Source: a virus. Taken from it: a stretch of DNA of 37,628 nucleotides. The stretch is taken from positions 1 through 37,628 of IMG/VR virus record IMGVR_UViG_3300046529_001096. The stretch is one strand, 5' to 3'. The stretch's first letter is position 1; each line of letters begins with the position of its first letter. The notes under the pieces were generated by a model. That model was not told where the DNA came from and did not search any database. It saw only the letters and a program-made list of their open reading frames with translations. Both the position numbers and the translations under genes were made by a program. This document shows, piece by piece, positions 15,123 through 22,106 of this stretch.

Positions 15123-16178
15123 CTAGTGGCTATGCGCCGCACGGCGGGCACACTGGGTGCAGTGAAACGCACGGACGTTGCCGGTGCCCTTGAAGGGGAT
15201 CGGATGGGCGTGCACGCCGTTGCCCAGCCACTGCTCGGCGAGTGACGCGCGGCCGGCGCGATCGGCGATGATCGATTGGGCGAAGTGGACGTAGTCGGCC
15301 GTTACCTCGTGGCTGAGGTGGCCGACGATGCGTCGCAAGCCGATCTCATCACCTGGGAATGCCACCAGATACCACGTACAGAAGGTGTGGCGCAGCCGAT
15401 GGGCGATGGGATTCTGAACTCCTGAGGCCTCGCCCAGGCGTTGGATGATGCGGCTGGCGCCCTCCGATGACAGTGGCCGGCCTTCGTGCGACAGGAACAG
15501 ACGGCCGGCGTCCTGACCGTGAGCGGGGCGAATGGTGAGATACGCGCGTAGCGCGCGCACGGTACAGCCGCCGTCACGTTTTGCGCCGTCGCCCATGGGC
15601 ACCAGGCGTTCGCGGCGTCCCTTGCCGTCTCGGCCGACCAGCGCCTGGCGCTGATCGAGGCGCAGGCGATCGATCGTCAGCGTGGCGGCCTCGCCGATGC
15701 GCATGCCAGTGTCGAGCAGCAACAGGAAGAGGGCCTCGTCACGAGCCGCGGTACGCGAGGAGCGGGCGACGCCCCACATGGCGTTGACCTCGATCTGGGT
15801 GTAGGGCTCGCGCAGGATTTTGCCGACCCGCGGCACTTTCAGTGTGCGCAGCGTATCGTCCGGGAGAATGCCCTCGCGCTCGAGGAAACGGGCGAAGGTT
15901 TTGGCGCGCGCGGCCAGGGTGCGGACGCTGACGGCGCCGTGGCGTGAGCTGGCGGGGTTGACGCGATCGCGGTACCAGGCGAGGACGGCGCGGACGTTGT
16001 TGGTGTCGAGCGAGGCGACCTCGAGGGGCACGTGCAGGGCGAGCATGCCGTCGATCAGTAGGTCCCAGTAGAACTCGTACTGGCGCTGAGTGGCGGCAGT
16101 GGCGCCCTCGATAGCCAGGGTCTGCAGGTGATAGGTGGCGGCATTGTCCAGATCCAAAACATCCTCCCGCCGCAGCAC
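15123..16178 (-). CDS. int: Tyrosine recombinase / integrase, 351 aa
   Basis: Catalyses site-specific recombination between attP and a host attB. An N-terminal SAM-like core-binding domain (AATQRQYEFYWDLLIDGM and on) is followed by a catalytic domain with Arg in DTGMRIGEAATL, Lys-containing beta turn (GKGRRERLVPM), HRLRHTF box, VGHLSHEVTADYVHFAQ with the nucleophile Tyr, and a C-terminal Cys pair (CTQC). Start: GTG 16178 has AGGTGG upstream; TTG 16157 has an even better GGGAGG; GTG 16274 gives the longest frame but lacks a Shine-Dalgarno and would place a LexA-like box inside the gene. It lies behind the repressor on the same strand. Confidence 0.9.
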   Translation of the reverse strand: MLRREDVLDLDNAATYHLQTLAIEGATAATQRQYEFYWDLLIDGMLALHVPLEVASLDTNNVRAVLAWYRDRVNPASSRHGAVSVRTLAARAKTFARFLEREGILPDDTLRTLKVPRVGKILREPYTQIEVNAMWGVARSSRTAARDEALFLLLLDTGMRIGEAATLTIDRLRLDQRQALVGRDGKGRRERLVPMGDGAKRDGGCTVRALRAYLTIRPAHGQDAGRLFLSHEGRPLSSEGASRIIQRLGEASGVQNPIAHRLRHTFCTWYLVAFPGDEIGLRRIVGHLSHEVTADYVHFAQSIIADRAGRASLAEQWLGNGVHAHPIPFKGTGNVRAFHCTQCARRAAHSH

Positions 16179-16194
16179 ACGCCCACCTGAGTGT

Positions 16195-16208
16195 AGAACG
16201 TGTGTTCT
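16195..16208. promoter_or_regulatory. LexA-type (SOS) box upstream of the integrase
   Basis: AGAACGTGTGTTCT contains GAAC-N4-GTTC, the Gram-positive LexA/DinR consensus. It lies 18 to 40 nt upstream of the two best integrase starts, so DNA damage could raise integrase/excision. Single occurrence, so chance cannot be excluded. Confidence 0.45.
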
Positions 16209-16280
16209 GCGGGATTCAGTATGGGGTGGCGTTTTGCGAGAGTCGAGAGGGTCAAGGGTCACAGGCTTGGGCACAACCGG

Positions 16281-16856
16281 TTAGCGTGCGGAAACAGCCC
16301 TGGTTGCGCGAACGCCTGGGCGTCGCGTGTCAAGTGAGGCGGGCGTCACAACGTGGATACGCCAGCCGGTCGCCTGAGTGCAGCCGGCCTGATACCTCGG
16401 ATGTAATCGACGTCGTGATACGGGTTTGGGGCTGTTACCAGACCCCAGCGGTTCAGTAACGCGCCCGTCAGTGACGGAGGTAACAGCCCTCGGCATCGCT
16501 TCGGCCAGGCTGACCGACGCCTGCGTCACCGTCTCCCAGAGCGCCCGCGGCACGTTTCCCATAGCCGATCGAAAACGCTCGACGTAGGCCGTCAGCTCGG
16601 GGTCGTCGTCGGCCTGGACGCTGGGCTCGAAGCCGGCGAGTTGCTCGAGGGAGCTCCGATCGACCTCGAAGAGATCGGCGATTTTGCGCACGTTGCGGAT
16701 GCTGATGCCCCCGCGCGTGCCTCCCCGTCGCCATCGCGAGACTTCGGTATCGCGCACGTCGAGCCGTCGGGCGACTTCCGCGGGCGTCCAGCCGCGCGAC
16801 AGACGGAGCCGTTCGAAGGTTTCGGCGAAGAGCCCTGGATCGGCGTCAACAGCCAT
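16281..16856 (-). CDS. XRE-family repressor, 191 aa
   Basis: Residues about 10-62 form an XRE/Cro-CI helix-turn-helix: FERLRLSRGWTPAEVARRLD, VRDTEVSRWRRGG, then a fourth and fifth helix (NVRKIADLFEVDRSSLEQL). The middle (80-125) is helical, possibly for dimerisation. The last 50 residues are basic and low-complexity. No LexA/CI-type Ser-Lys peptidase domain is visible. It is divergent from the early operon and just upstream of the integrase on its own strand, the standard layout of a phage immunity region. Start ATG 16856; an in-frame ATG at 16910 lies within the operator region. Confidence 0.8.
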   Translation of the reverse strand: MAVDADPGLFAETFERLRLSRGWTPAEVARRLDVRDTEVSRWRRGGTRGGISIRNVRKIADLFEVDRSSLEQLAGFEPSVQADDDPELTAYVERFRSAMGNVPRALWETVTQASVSLAEAMPRAVTSVTDGRVTEPLGSGNSPKPVSRRRLHPRYQAGCTQATGWRIHVVTPASLDTRRPGVRATRAVSAR

Positions 16857-16887
16857 TGCTGGCAGTCTACACCAGAACTGTGTGTTT

Positions 16888-16911
16888 TGTGCAAGCCGAA
16901 TATCTTGCACA
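16888..16911. promoter_or_regulatory. Operator palindrome in the divergent switch region
   Basis: TGTGCAAG (16888-16895), 8-nt spacer, CTTGCACA (16904-16911): perfect 8-bp arms. Each arm contains TTGCAC on one strand, so each could supply the -35 hexamer of one of the two divergent promoters. Binding of the 16281-16856 repressor here would regulate both directions. Confidence 0.65.
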
Positions 16912-16933
16912 CAAGTCCTAGAATGCGTAGCAT
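16905..16933 (+). promoter_or_regulatory. Candidate early + strand promoter
   Basis: TTGCAC (16905-16910), 17-nt spacer, TAGCAT (16928-16933). The -35 lies in the first palindrome and the -10 in the second. On the - strand, TTGCAC (16894-16889) with TAGACT (16872-16867) at 16 nt is the matching candidate for the repressor gene. Confidence 0.45.
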
Positions 16934-16938
16934 CCTAG
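16918..16938. promoter_or_regulatory. Second operator-like palindrome
   Basis: CTAGAATGC (16918-16926), GTA, GCATCCTAG (16930-16938): eight of nine pairs. It overlaps the -10 of the early promoter and has a sequence unlike the first palindrome, so a second regulator, perhaps the 16983 protein, may bind it. Confidence 0.5.
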
Positions 16939-16982
16939 ACATGGATTCGGACGCGTCCTATGATGGAGGGACAACAACACAC

Positions 16983-17180
16983 ATGGGGAAACTGCTGAAG
17001 CCGAGGGAGGTGGGCAAGCTGCTCGAGGTTGATGGCAGCACGGTACGCGGCTGGGTGAAGTCTGGCCGGCTACCCGCGTTCATCACGCCCGGCGGGCAAT
17101 ACCGCATTGACCCGCAGGCCGTCGAGGACTTGCTGGCCAAGATCGGCCGCACCGTACCTCAGCCCGAGGTTGCCGCCTGA
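16983..17180 (+). CDS. MerR/excisionase-like DNA-binding protein, 65 aa
   Basis: Residues 5-55 (KPREVGKLLEVDGSTVRGWV, then KSGRLPAFITPGGQYRID) are the winged-helix of the excisionase/BldC-like MerR family: helix-turn-helix plus a wing with GQYRI. It is the first gene of the early operon, divergent from the repressor. It may act as Cro-like regulator or recombination directionality factor; the fold allows both. ATG 16983 has GGAGGG 12 nt upstream. ATG 16941 would add 14 residues (80 aa total) but starts almost inside the operator. Confidence 0.75.
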   Translation: MGKLLKPREVGKLLEVDGSTVRGWVKSGRLPAFITPGGQYRIDPQAVEDLLAKIGRTVPQPEVAA

Positions 17181-17310
17181 ACCATTGAGCGTGGGCCTGT
17201 CCTAACCCAGGACCACGGAAGACAAAAAGAGAGCGGGGCTCCTAACAGCACCCGCCCTCAACACCAACGAAAGGACTCTAGCCTTGCAGGACGCGATCAC
17301 ATTTCGCAGG

Positions 17311-17385
17311 TGCGTATGCATCGTAGCCGAAACACCGGCTACGTATGCAACCTTCCGGTCAACCGGTGACGTAACGATTACGTCA
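17311..17385. repeat. Cluster of three inverted repeats in the early leader
   Basis: CGTAGCCG/CGGCTACG (17322-17329, 17336-17343, extendable outward with one bulge), CCGGT/ACCGG (17355-17359, 17362-17366) and TGACGTAA/TTACGTCA (17367-17374, 17378-17385). They occupy the gene-free interval 17181-17399, which also holds a weak GC hairpin near 17231-17254. They could be operators, attenuator stems or an origin. Confidence 0.55.
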
Positions 17386-17399
17386 GGGTCACGTCTGGG

Positions 17400-17630
17400 A
17401 TGGTGACGCTCACCAACGGCACCGACCGCACCTGGTCGATGCAGGCCGAATCGGACCGTGACCAGGCCATCGCGCTGATCAAGGACGCACGCCAGCGCGT
17501 CTGCGATCTGCGCCTGCTGCTGAACCACTACGACACCTCGCTGTCGTTCAAGCTGGATTCGTTCCAGCGCGACCTCAACGACAGGCTCGGTGGACTGCTT
17601 GTCGCCAAGTTCGATCAGGACGCGCTGTGA
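17400..17630 (+). CDS. Hypothetical early protein, 76 aa
   Basis: ATG 17400 (or GTG 17403). Mostly helical with alternating charge (ESDRDQAIALIKDARQRVCD; FKLDSFQRDLNDRLGG), suggesting a small helical bundle or coiled coil. No family recognised. It opens the replication part of the early operon after a long structured leader and overlaps the next gene (GTGA). Confidence 0.6.
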   Translation: MVTLTNGTDRTWSMQAESDRDQAIALIKDARQRVCDLRLLLNHYDTSLSFKLDSFQRDLNDRLGGLLVAKFDQDAL

Positions 17631-17758
17631 ACTGGGACGAGGTGGTCTACCGCGTCACCCTGCTGGCCGTGATCCTGGGCCTGGTCTGGCTGGTGCTGGC
17701 GCCCATGCCCAACGGTGAGCCGCTCCTACAGATCGTCCACCGGGCGTACATCGCGTGA
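17627..17758 (+). CDS. Small membrane protein, 43 aa
   Basis: GTG 17627 overlaps the previous TGA, and its own TGA (17756-17758) overlaps the next GTG. One transmembrane helix (VTLLAVILGLVWLVLAPM, about residues 10-27) with a short charged N-terminus (MNWDEVVYR). Double overlap supports reality despite the small size. Function unknown; early phage membrane peptides can act in superinfection exclusion, which is only a possibility here. Confidence 0.6.
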   Translation: MNWDEVVYRVTLLAVILGLVWLVLAPMPNGEPLLQIVHRAYIA

Positions 17759-18321
17759 CCGTCGCCGAAGCGTCCCGCCAGTTCATGGCCACGGCACAGC
17801 GGCTGCCGACCCTGTTCGATCTCGAAGACACGGCGTACCAGTTGCTGGCGTTGCTCGAGGCCACCGACGATCCCGCCGAGCTCGCCGACGTCGAGGCGGT
17901 CGCGGAGATCAAGGCGCAGCTCGCGCTGGTCGACCAGATGATGCTGACCAAGCAGGAAAGCTACGTCAGCGTGATCCGCTCGCTGGAGGCGATGGCCGAC
18001 GCCCGCAAGGCTGAGGCAGACCGGCTGCGGGACCGCGCGAAAACAGCCGAGCGTCACGCCGACTGGCTCAAAGCACGGTTGCTGACGCACATGCAGACGA
18101 CCGGGCGCGAGCGCATCGAGACGTCGCGGTTTACGTTGACGGTTCGTCAGAACCCGCCCAGTGTGACGGTGCTGGACGCCGCCGCGGTACCCCACGAGTT
18201 CGAGAGAACGAAGTGGATCATCGACGTCGATAAACGCGCCATTCTGGCGCAGTACAAGGCCACGGGCGAGATCGTGCCTGGGGTGTCTATCCAGCGCGGG
18301 GATCGGCTGGACATCAAGTGA
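17755..18321 (+). CDS. Gp157-family phage protein, 188 aa
   Basis: Resembles the siphovirus Gp157 family: an N-terminal helical part, a long central coiled coil with KQESYVSVIRSLEAMADARK and DRLRDRAKTAERHADWLKAR, then the typical C-terminal beta segment (SRFTLTVRQNPPSVTVLD) and IPGVSI-like GVSIQRGDRL ending. In streptococcal phages the family has been linked to phage resistance or replication, role unclear. It lies just before RusA, inside the replication operon. Confidence 0.75.
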   Translation: MTVAEASRQFMATAQRLPTLFDLEDTAYQLLALLEATDDPAELADVEAVAEIKAQLALVDQMMLTKQESYVSVIRSLEAMADARKAEADRLRDRAKTAERHADWLKARLLTHMQTTGRERIETSRFTLTVRQNPPSVTVLDAAAVPHEFERTKWIIDVDKRAILAQYKATGEIVPGVSIQRGDRLDIK

Positions 18322-18671
18322 CGTTGCTGGCCGCGTTCAGTATTCCTGGTCCGCCAGTCCCCAAGGGACGGGCCAGGGTCGTACGCGGCCACGCGTTCAC
18401 GCCGAAAAAGACGCGCGATGCCGAGGAACGCATTGGCCAGCACTTTTTTGTGAAGTACCCGCACATGCAGCCGGCGACGTGTCGGCTCAGAGTGGTGGCG
18501 CGCTTTTACATCAAGGGCACCCGTGGCGACGGCGACAACTTTTTGAAATGTCTGCTCGACGCGGGCAATAAGCGGATCTGGGCCGACGACAAGCTGGTGG
18601 ATGAGATCACCGTCAGCGTGATCCGTTCGAGTGCTGAGCCGCGGACCTCCGTGGAGGTGTGGGAGCTGTGA
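18318..18671 (+). CDS. rusA: RusA-type Holliday junction resolvase, 117 aa
   Basis: Cuts four-way DNA junctions during phage recombination and replication. Signature features: PPVPKGRARV near residues 11-20; basic strand; GDGDNFLKCLLDAGNK with the conserved acidic DN..K cluster about 71-86; WADDKLVDEI with two further Asp. Length about 117 aa matches RusA (about 120). GTG 18318 overlaps the preceding stop (GTGA). Confidence 0.85.
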   Translation: MTLLAAFSIPGPPVPKGRARVVRGHAFTPKKTRDAEERIGQHFFVKYPHMQPATCRLRVVARFYIKGTRGDGDNFLKCLLDAGNKRIWADDKLVDEITVSVIRSSAEPRTSVEVWEL

Positions 18672-19072
18672 GAGTGGCGGCGCTGGTGTCGGCGACCCTG
18701 CTGGTGCTGACCACGCACGTAGCCCAGGCGCGAGACGTAGGTGACGACCCCGTACCGGTCGTCAATCAGGACGATGCCCAGGACCAGGTGGTCGAAGCCG
18801 TCGTTGAGCAGCCGGTTGATCCGCGGGTGGAATGCATCATCGCCAAAGAGTCCGGCGGATTGGACGTACCCAACCGTCAGGGCAGTGGCGCCTGGGGACC
18901 AGGTCAGTACTTTCCGTCCACGTGGGCGGCCCACACGGCGCTGTACAGACGCGCTACGGGCTATGGCGGCCCGCTGAGCCTGCACAGCCTGGCTGACGTG
19001 AGACGCGTCATGGGCTTCATTCTGGGCACGTATCCGTCGATGCGGAGCGCGTGGACGGTGAGGGGCTGCTGA
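18668..19072 (+). CDS. Secreted lysozyme/transglycosylase-like protein, 134 aa
   Basis: GTG 18668 overlaps the RusA stop. Signal peptide: MRVAALVSATLLVLTTHVAQ then A|RD, a good signal peptidase I site after residue 21. After an acidic linker, residues 53-134 carry CIIAKESGG (candidate catalytic Glu61) and SGAWGPGQYFPSTWAAH, the lysozyme-like SLT/Rpf pattern. It would act outside the membrane on peptidoglycan and needs no holin. Its place in the early operon, not beside the lysis cassette, is unusual. Substrate is inferred. Confidence 0.7.
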   Translation: MRVAALVSATLLVLTTHVAQARDVGDDPVPVVNQDDAQDQVVEAVVEQPVDPRVECIIAKESGGLDVPNRQGSGAWGPGQYFPSTWAAHTALYRRATGYGGPLSLHSLADVRRVMGFILGTYPSMRSAWTVRGC

Positions 19073-19842
19073 TGAGTGACCGAAGCTCGATCGAGTGGAC
19101 GGACGCCTCGTGGAATCCTATCCGTGGCATCGCTCCGAATCGCCACATGTGCCGCAAGATCAGCCCCGGCTGCGACAACTGCTACGCCAGTTCGATGAAC
19201 TACCGCTTCGGCGGCCAGGAGTACAAATTCGAAGGCGCGCGCGTCGGTGAGGTGCGGCTAGACGAGAAGGCGCTGCAGACCCCTCTGACATGGAAAGAGC
19301 CACGCCGAGTGTTCGTGTGCTCCATGACCGATCTGTTCGGCGAGTGGGTGCCCGACGCATGGATCGAGCGCATGTTCGCCGTCATGCACCTCGCATCCCA
19401 GCACCAGTTTCAGGTGCTGACGAAGCGCCCGTCGAGAATGCGCGAATACCTCGCGCGCATCCCGATGCACCCGACCAGCGATGCCCCCCTGCCCAATGTC
19501 TGGCTGGGGACGAGCATCGAACTGGACCGCTTCACCTGGCGCGCGAATGTGTTGCGCGAGTGTCCCGCGGCCGTGCGGTTCGTCAGCGCTGAGCCACTGC
19601 TGGGGCCACTGCCCAGCCTCGATCTGACGGGCATCTCCTGGCTGATCGCTGGCGGCGAGTCAGGTGTCGGTCATCGGCCGTGTGAACCCGACTGGGTGGG
19701 CGATCTGCGCGATCGGAGCATGGCCGCGGGTACGGCGTTTTTCTTTAAGCAGTGGGGCGGACGGACACACGCTGCGGCCGGCCGAATGCTGGACGGTCGG
19801 ACGTGGGATGACTACCCCAGACCACTGGTGACGACGGCATGA
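19072..19842 (+). CDS. DUF5131 (phage Gp37/Gp68) family protein, 256 aa
   Basis: SSIEWTDASWNPIRG, SPGCDNCYA, PRRVFVCSMTDLFG, FQVLTKRPSRM and WLIAGGESG are all hallmarks of the Gp37/Gp68 family, common in phages and of unknown biochemical role. Cys27, Cys34 and Cys37 (C-x6-C-x2-C) could bind an iron-sulphur cluster as in radical-SAM-like enzymes; that is inference. TGATG overlap upstream and ATGA overlap downstream place it in the same message as RusA and the methyltransferase. Confidence 0.85.
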   Translation: MSDRSSIEWTDASWNPIRGIAPNRHMCRKISPGCDNCYASSMNYRFGGQEYKFEGARVGEVRLDEKALQTPLTWKEPRRVFVCSMTDLFGEWVPDAWIERMFAVMHLASQHQFQVLTKRPSRMREYLARIPMHPTSDAPLPNVWLGTSIELDRFTWRANVLRECPAAVRFVSAEPLLGPLPSLDLTGISWLIAGGESGVGHRPCEPDWVGDLRDRSMAAGTAFFFKQWGGRTHAAAGRMLDGRTWDDYPRPLVTTA

Positions 19843-20030
19843 ATAGAGCAGCCAGGCAGAAGTACCTCGACGAAATCTACGCGCTGGACAACGCCGGCCG
19901 TCGGCGACGCAGTGTGACCGAGATCGTGGTGATCTGCACGATCTGGTGCGTCATCGTGGCCATCAGTGTGCTGATCCTGGTGGGGTCGGTGGTGTTGACC
20001 GTCGCGGTGGTGAGGCGGTTCTGGTCATGA
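19839..20030 (+). CDS. Small membrane protein, 63 aa
   Basis: ATGA overlaps at both ends. The N-terminus is basic (MNRAARQKYLDEIYALDNAG RRRR); then a long hydrophobic helix (about residues 28-57) with one Trp and two Cys, ending VVRRFWS. A single-span or tight hairpin membrane protein. No family recognised. Confidence 0.6.
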   Translation: MNRAARQKYLDEIYALDNAGRRRRSVTEIVVICTIWCVIVAISVLILVGSVVLTVAVVRRFWS

Positions 20031-21001
20031 GCACGCGTGTGCTGGTGGGAGATGCGCTGAGTGAGCTCAAGACGCTGCCCGCGTCCTCATGCCACGTGTG
20101 CGTCACCTCGCCGCCCTATTTCCAACTTCGGGACTACGGCGTGGCTGGGCAGATCGGGCTGGAGCGCACGCCTGACGAGTACGTGCAGAAGCTGGTCGAG
20201 GTGTTCCGTGAAGTGTGGCGGGTGCTGCGGCCAGACGCCACGTTGTGGCTCAACATCGGCGACTCGATGGCGGGATCGGGCAAGGGGAAGACCGGCGCGA
20301 ACGGCATTGGCGACCAGGAGCAGCGCCAGGGGTTTCACGATAACTACCACCTCGAGCGGGACAACCAGACGCGGGCGCGCTGGCCGGACTACGGGAAACC
20401 GAAGGATCTGTTGTTGATCCCGTTTCGGTTGGCGATTGCCTTGCAGTCCGACGGGTGGTACGTACGCAGCGATATCGCGTGGTGCAAGAAGTCGTGCATG
20501 CCGGAGAGCGTGCAGGACCGTCCGACGGCAGCCTGGGAACACGTGTTCCTGCTGTCGAAGCAGCGGACCTACTACTACGACGCTGAGGCTGTTCGAGAAA
20601 CCGCCAGCGAGAACACGCACTCGCGCGGCAACGGCATCGGGCCAAAGGGCGAGGCCACTGCGTTCGGCCAGGGCATACGGGCAAACGGGGACTTCGGTCG
20701 GGCCGTCCATGAAGTACTGCCCGACCGCAATATGCGCAACTTCTGGGTACTCGGCCCCGAGCCATTCCCGAGCGCGCACTTCGCGACGTTCGTGCCGGAG
20801 ATCCCGCGGCGGGCGATTCTGGCAGGTTCGCCCACCGGTGGGCTGGTGCTCGATCCATTTGCTGGAGCGGGGACCACGGGGTTGGTGGCGGATCGGCTGG
20901 GCCGCGACTCGATCCTGATCGAGTTGAACCCCGCGTATGCGGAGATGGCGCGGCAGCGGATTGCGGGCGACTCGCCGATGTTCACGGAGATCGTGGCTTA
21001 G
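20027..21001 (+). CDS. DNA (cytosine-N4/adenine-N6) methyltransferase, 324 aa
   Basis: Beta-class amino-methyltransferase. The catalytic motif TSPPY (residues 27-31) precedes the AdoMet-binding motif DPFAGAGTTG (about 276-285), and YAEMARQRI gives the last helix. SPPY is more usual in N4-cytosine enzymes, though N6-adenine members exist. No restriction partner is visible, so self-protection against host restriction is the likely role. ATG 20027 overlaps the preceding stop. Confidence 0.88.
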   Translation: MSTRVLVGDALSELKTLPASSCHVCVTSPPYFQLRDYGVAGQIGLERTPDEYVQKLVEVFREVWRVLRPDATLWLNIGDSMAGSGKGKTGANGIGDQEQRQGFHDNYHLERDNQTRARWPDYGKPKDLLLIPFRLAIALQSDGWYVRSDIAWCKKSCMPESVQDRPTAAWEHVFLLSKQRTYYYDAEAVRETASENTHSRGNGIGPKGEATAFGQGIRANGDFGRAVHEVLPDRNMRNFWVLGPEPFPSAHFATFVPEIPRRAILAGSPTGGLVLDPFAGAGTTGLVADRLGRDSILIELNPAYAEMARQRIAGDSPMFTEIVA

Positions 21002-21199
21002 ATGGCGAATTACCTGGAAGAGCTCGCGGTGCAGATGCAGGTGGCGGCAGACCGGCTGAGCCAGGAGCCGGGTCATTTCCAACAACATTTCGCCAAACAT
21101 CTGGCCGAGGATCGCAAGACGGTGCTGATGCTGGCTTTGAGAGAACCAGAACCAACGCGAGCCGCCCGCGAACAGGCGACGAAGGAGACAAGTGTATGA
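21002..21199 (+). CDS. Hypothetical helical protein, 65 aa
   Basis: ATG 21002 directly follows the methyltransferase stop. Helical, charged sequence (MANYLEELAVQMQVAADRLS, then HFQQHFAKHLAEDRKTV). No family recognised. It overlaps the SSB-like gene by ATGA. Perhaps a partner of replication proteins, by position only. Confidence 0.55.
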   Translation: MANYLEELAVQMQVAADRLSQEPGHFQQHFAKHLAEDRKTVLMLALREPEPTRAAREQATKETSV

Positions 21200-21930
21200 G
21201 TGTGCTCCGTAGAGCAACCGATCAACAGCAGTCCGAGTGGACTCCGATTCCTGAGGGGTTGTGGCGTTTTTGCCTGGGCCAACCTGAATTGAAACAATCC
21301 GAAAAGTACGGCGGGTGGCAGGTTCGTTTCCCACTGGTCCTGGTCGACACAGAACAGGAGCGCCTGGAAGCCGAGTACGGCACGCCCGACGACGGGAGCC
21401 AGCAATCGTGGCGAACGAGTTACTACACGCCACTCAAACTGGGTTGGCTCGACAAAACGGGCCAGTACCAATCCACAAAATTGATCGACTTCCTGGCCGC
21501 GTCACTGGGTCACTCCAACTCCAGGAAATTCTATGACTGGATCGCCAATGGTGGAGGACCACCACAACCAGCGGATAAAGACGACGACAAAGCCGAAATG
21601 GCGCTGATCGCCGAATGGCTGAAATGGTGGGAAGACCTGGAGGTGTACGGCACCATCAACCACAAGCCAGGTAGCACGGGCACCGTGTGGGCCAACTTCG
21701 CCCAGCCCATCGCGGTGGGCTCATTGCCCGGGCAGAAGGACGACGAGTATCAGACTCACGGCCGCGGCAAACTGCGTTCGATCATCGCCGAAAGTCATCC
21801 TGAGCTCTCCGAACACCCCGCTCAGCCGGCGCGACAGCAACAACGCGTAGCGGTGGTCGATCGGCCCGCGGAACGCTACACCCGCGCGGGAAAGAAAGTG
21901 GAGGACGACCCCGACGATCTCCCTTTCTGA
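21196..21930 (+). CDS. Single-stranded DNA-binding-like protein with SSB-type tail, 244 aa
   Basis: The C-terminus ends DDPDDLPF, the acidic tip ending in PF that SSB proteins use to recruit replication and repair enzymes. The body (residues 1-190) is beta-rich with aromatic residues (WRFCLGQPELKQSEKYGGWQ), compatible with an OB fold, then a disordered Gln/Pro/Arg linker. It sits directly upstream of the primase-helicase. The tip is clear; overall family (DUF669-like versus SSB) was not settled. Confidence 0.65.
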   Translation: MSVLRRATDQQQSEWTPIPEGLWRFCLGQPELKQSEKYGGWQVRFPLVLVDTEQERLEAEYGTPDDGSQQSWRTSYYTPLKLGWLDKTGQYQSTKLIDFLAASLGHSNSRKFYDWIANGGGPPQPADKDDDKAEMALIAEWLKWWEDLEVYGTINHKPGSTGTVWANFAQPIAVGSLPGQKDDEYQTHGRGKLRSIIAESHPELSEHPAQPARQQQRVAVVDRPAERYTRAGKKVEDDPDDLPF

Positions 21931-22106
21931 GTCATGAAGAACAATTCGCTCTGGGCATCGTGCTCGAGTGCCCCGACGACGGCTTCGGCGTACCCCATGT
22001 TCAGGACACCGGGTTGCACCTGAAAGCCACCTGCTCCACATGCGGACGGTATCTGAAGTTCGTCCCTAGGAAAAGTGAATGGTTATCGCTGAGCAAGCAG
22101 AGTTGA
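21927..22106 (+). CDS. Small zinc-binding-type protein between SSB and primase, 59 aa
   Basis: The frame contains HLKATCSTCGRYLKFVPRKS, the H...C-x2-CG-YLKFV pattern of small phage proteins with a zinc knuckle; a further Cys (LEC) lies upstream. The frame is open from CTG 21927, which overlaps the SSB stop as CTGA and would read MSHEEQFALG; the first canonical start is GTG 21960 (48 aa). It ends at TGA 22104-22106, overlapping the next gene by 28 nt. Role unknown; the location suggests replication. Confidence 0.55.
   Translation: MSHEEQFALGIVLECPDDGFGVPHVQDTGLHLKATCSTCGRYLKFVPRKSEWLSLSKQS

Noticed and set aside
20087-21433. A 448-aa - strand ORF over the methyltransferase
   Set aside because: Antisense to well-supported genes and low-complexity (Arg/His/Pro-rich); a typical GC-rich shadow frame.
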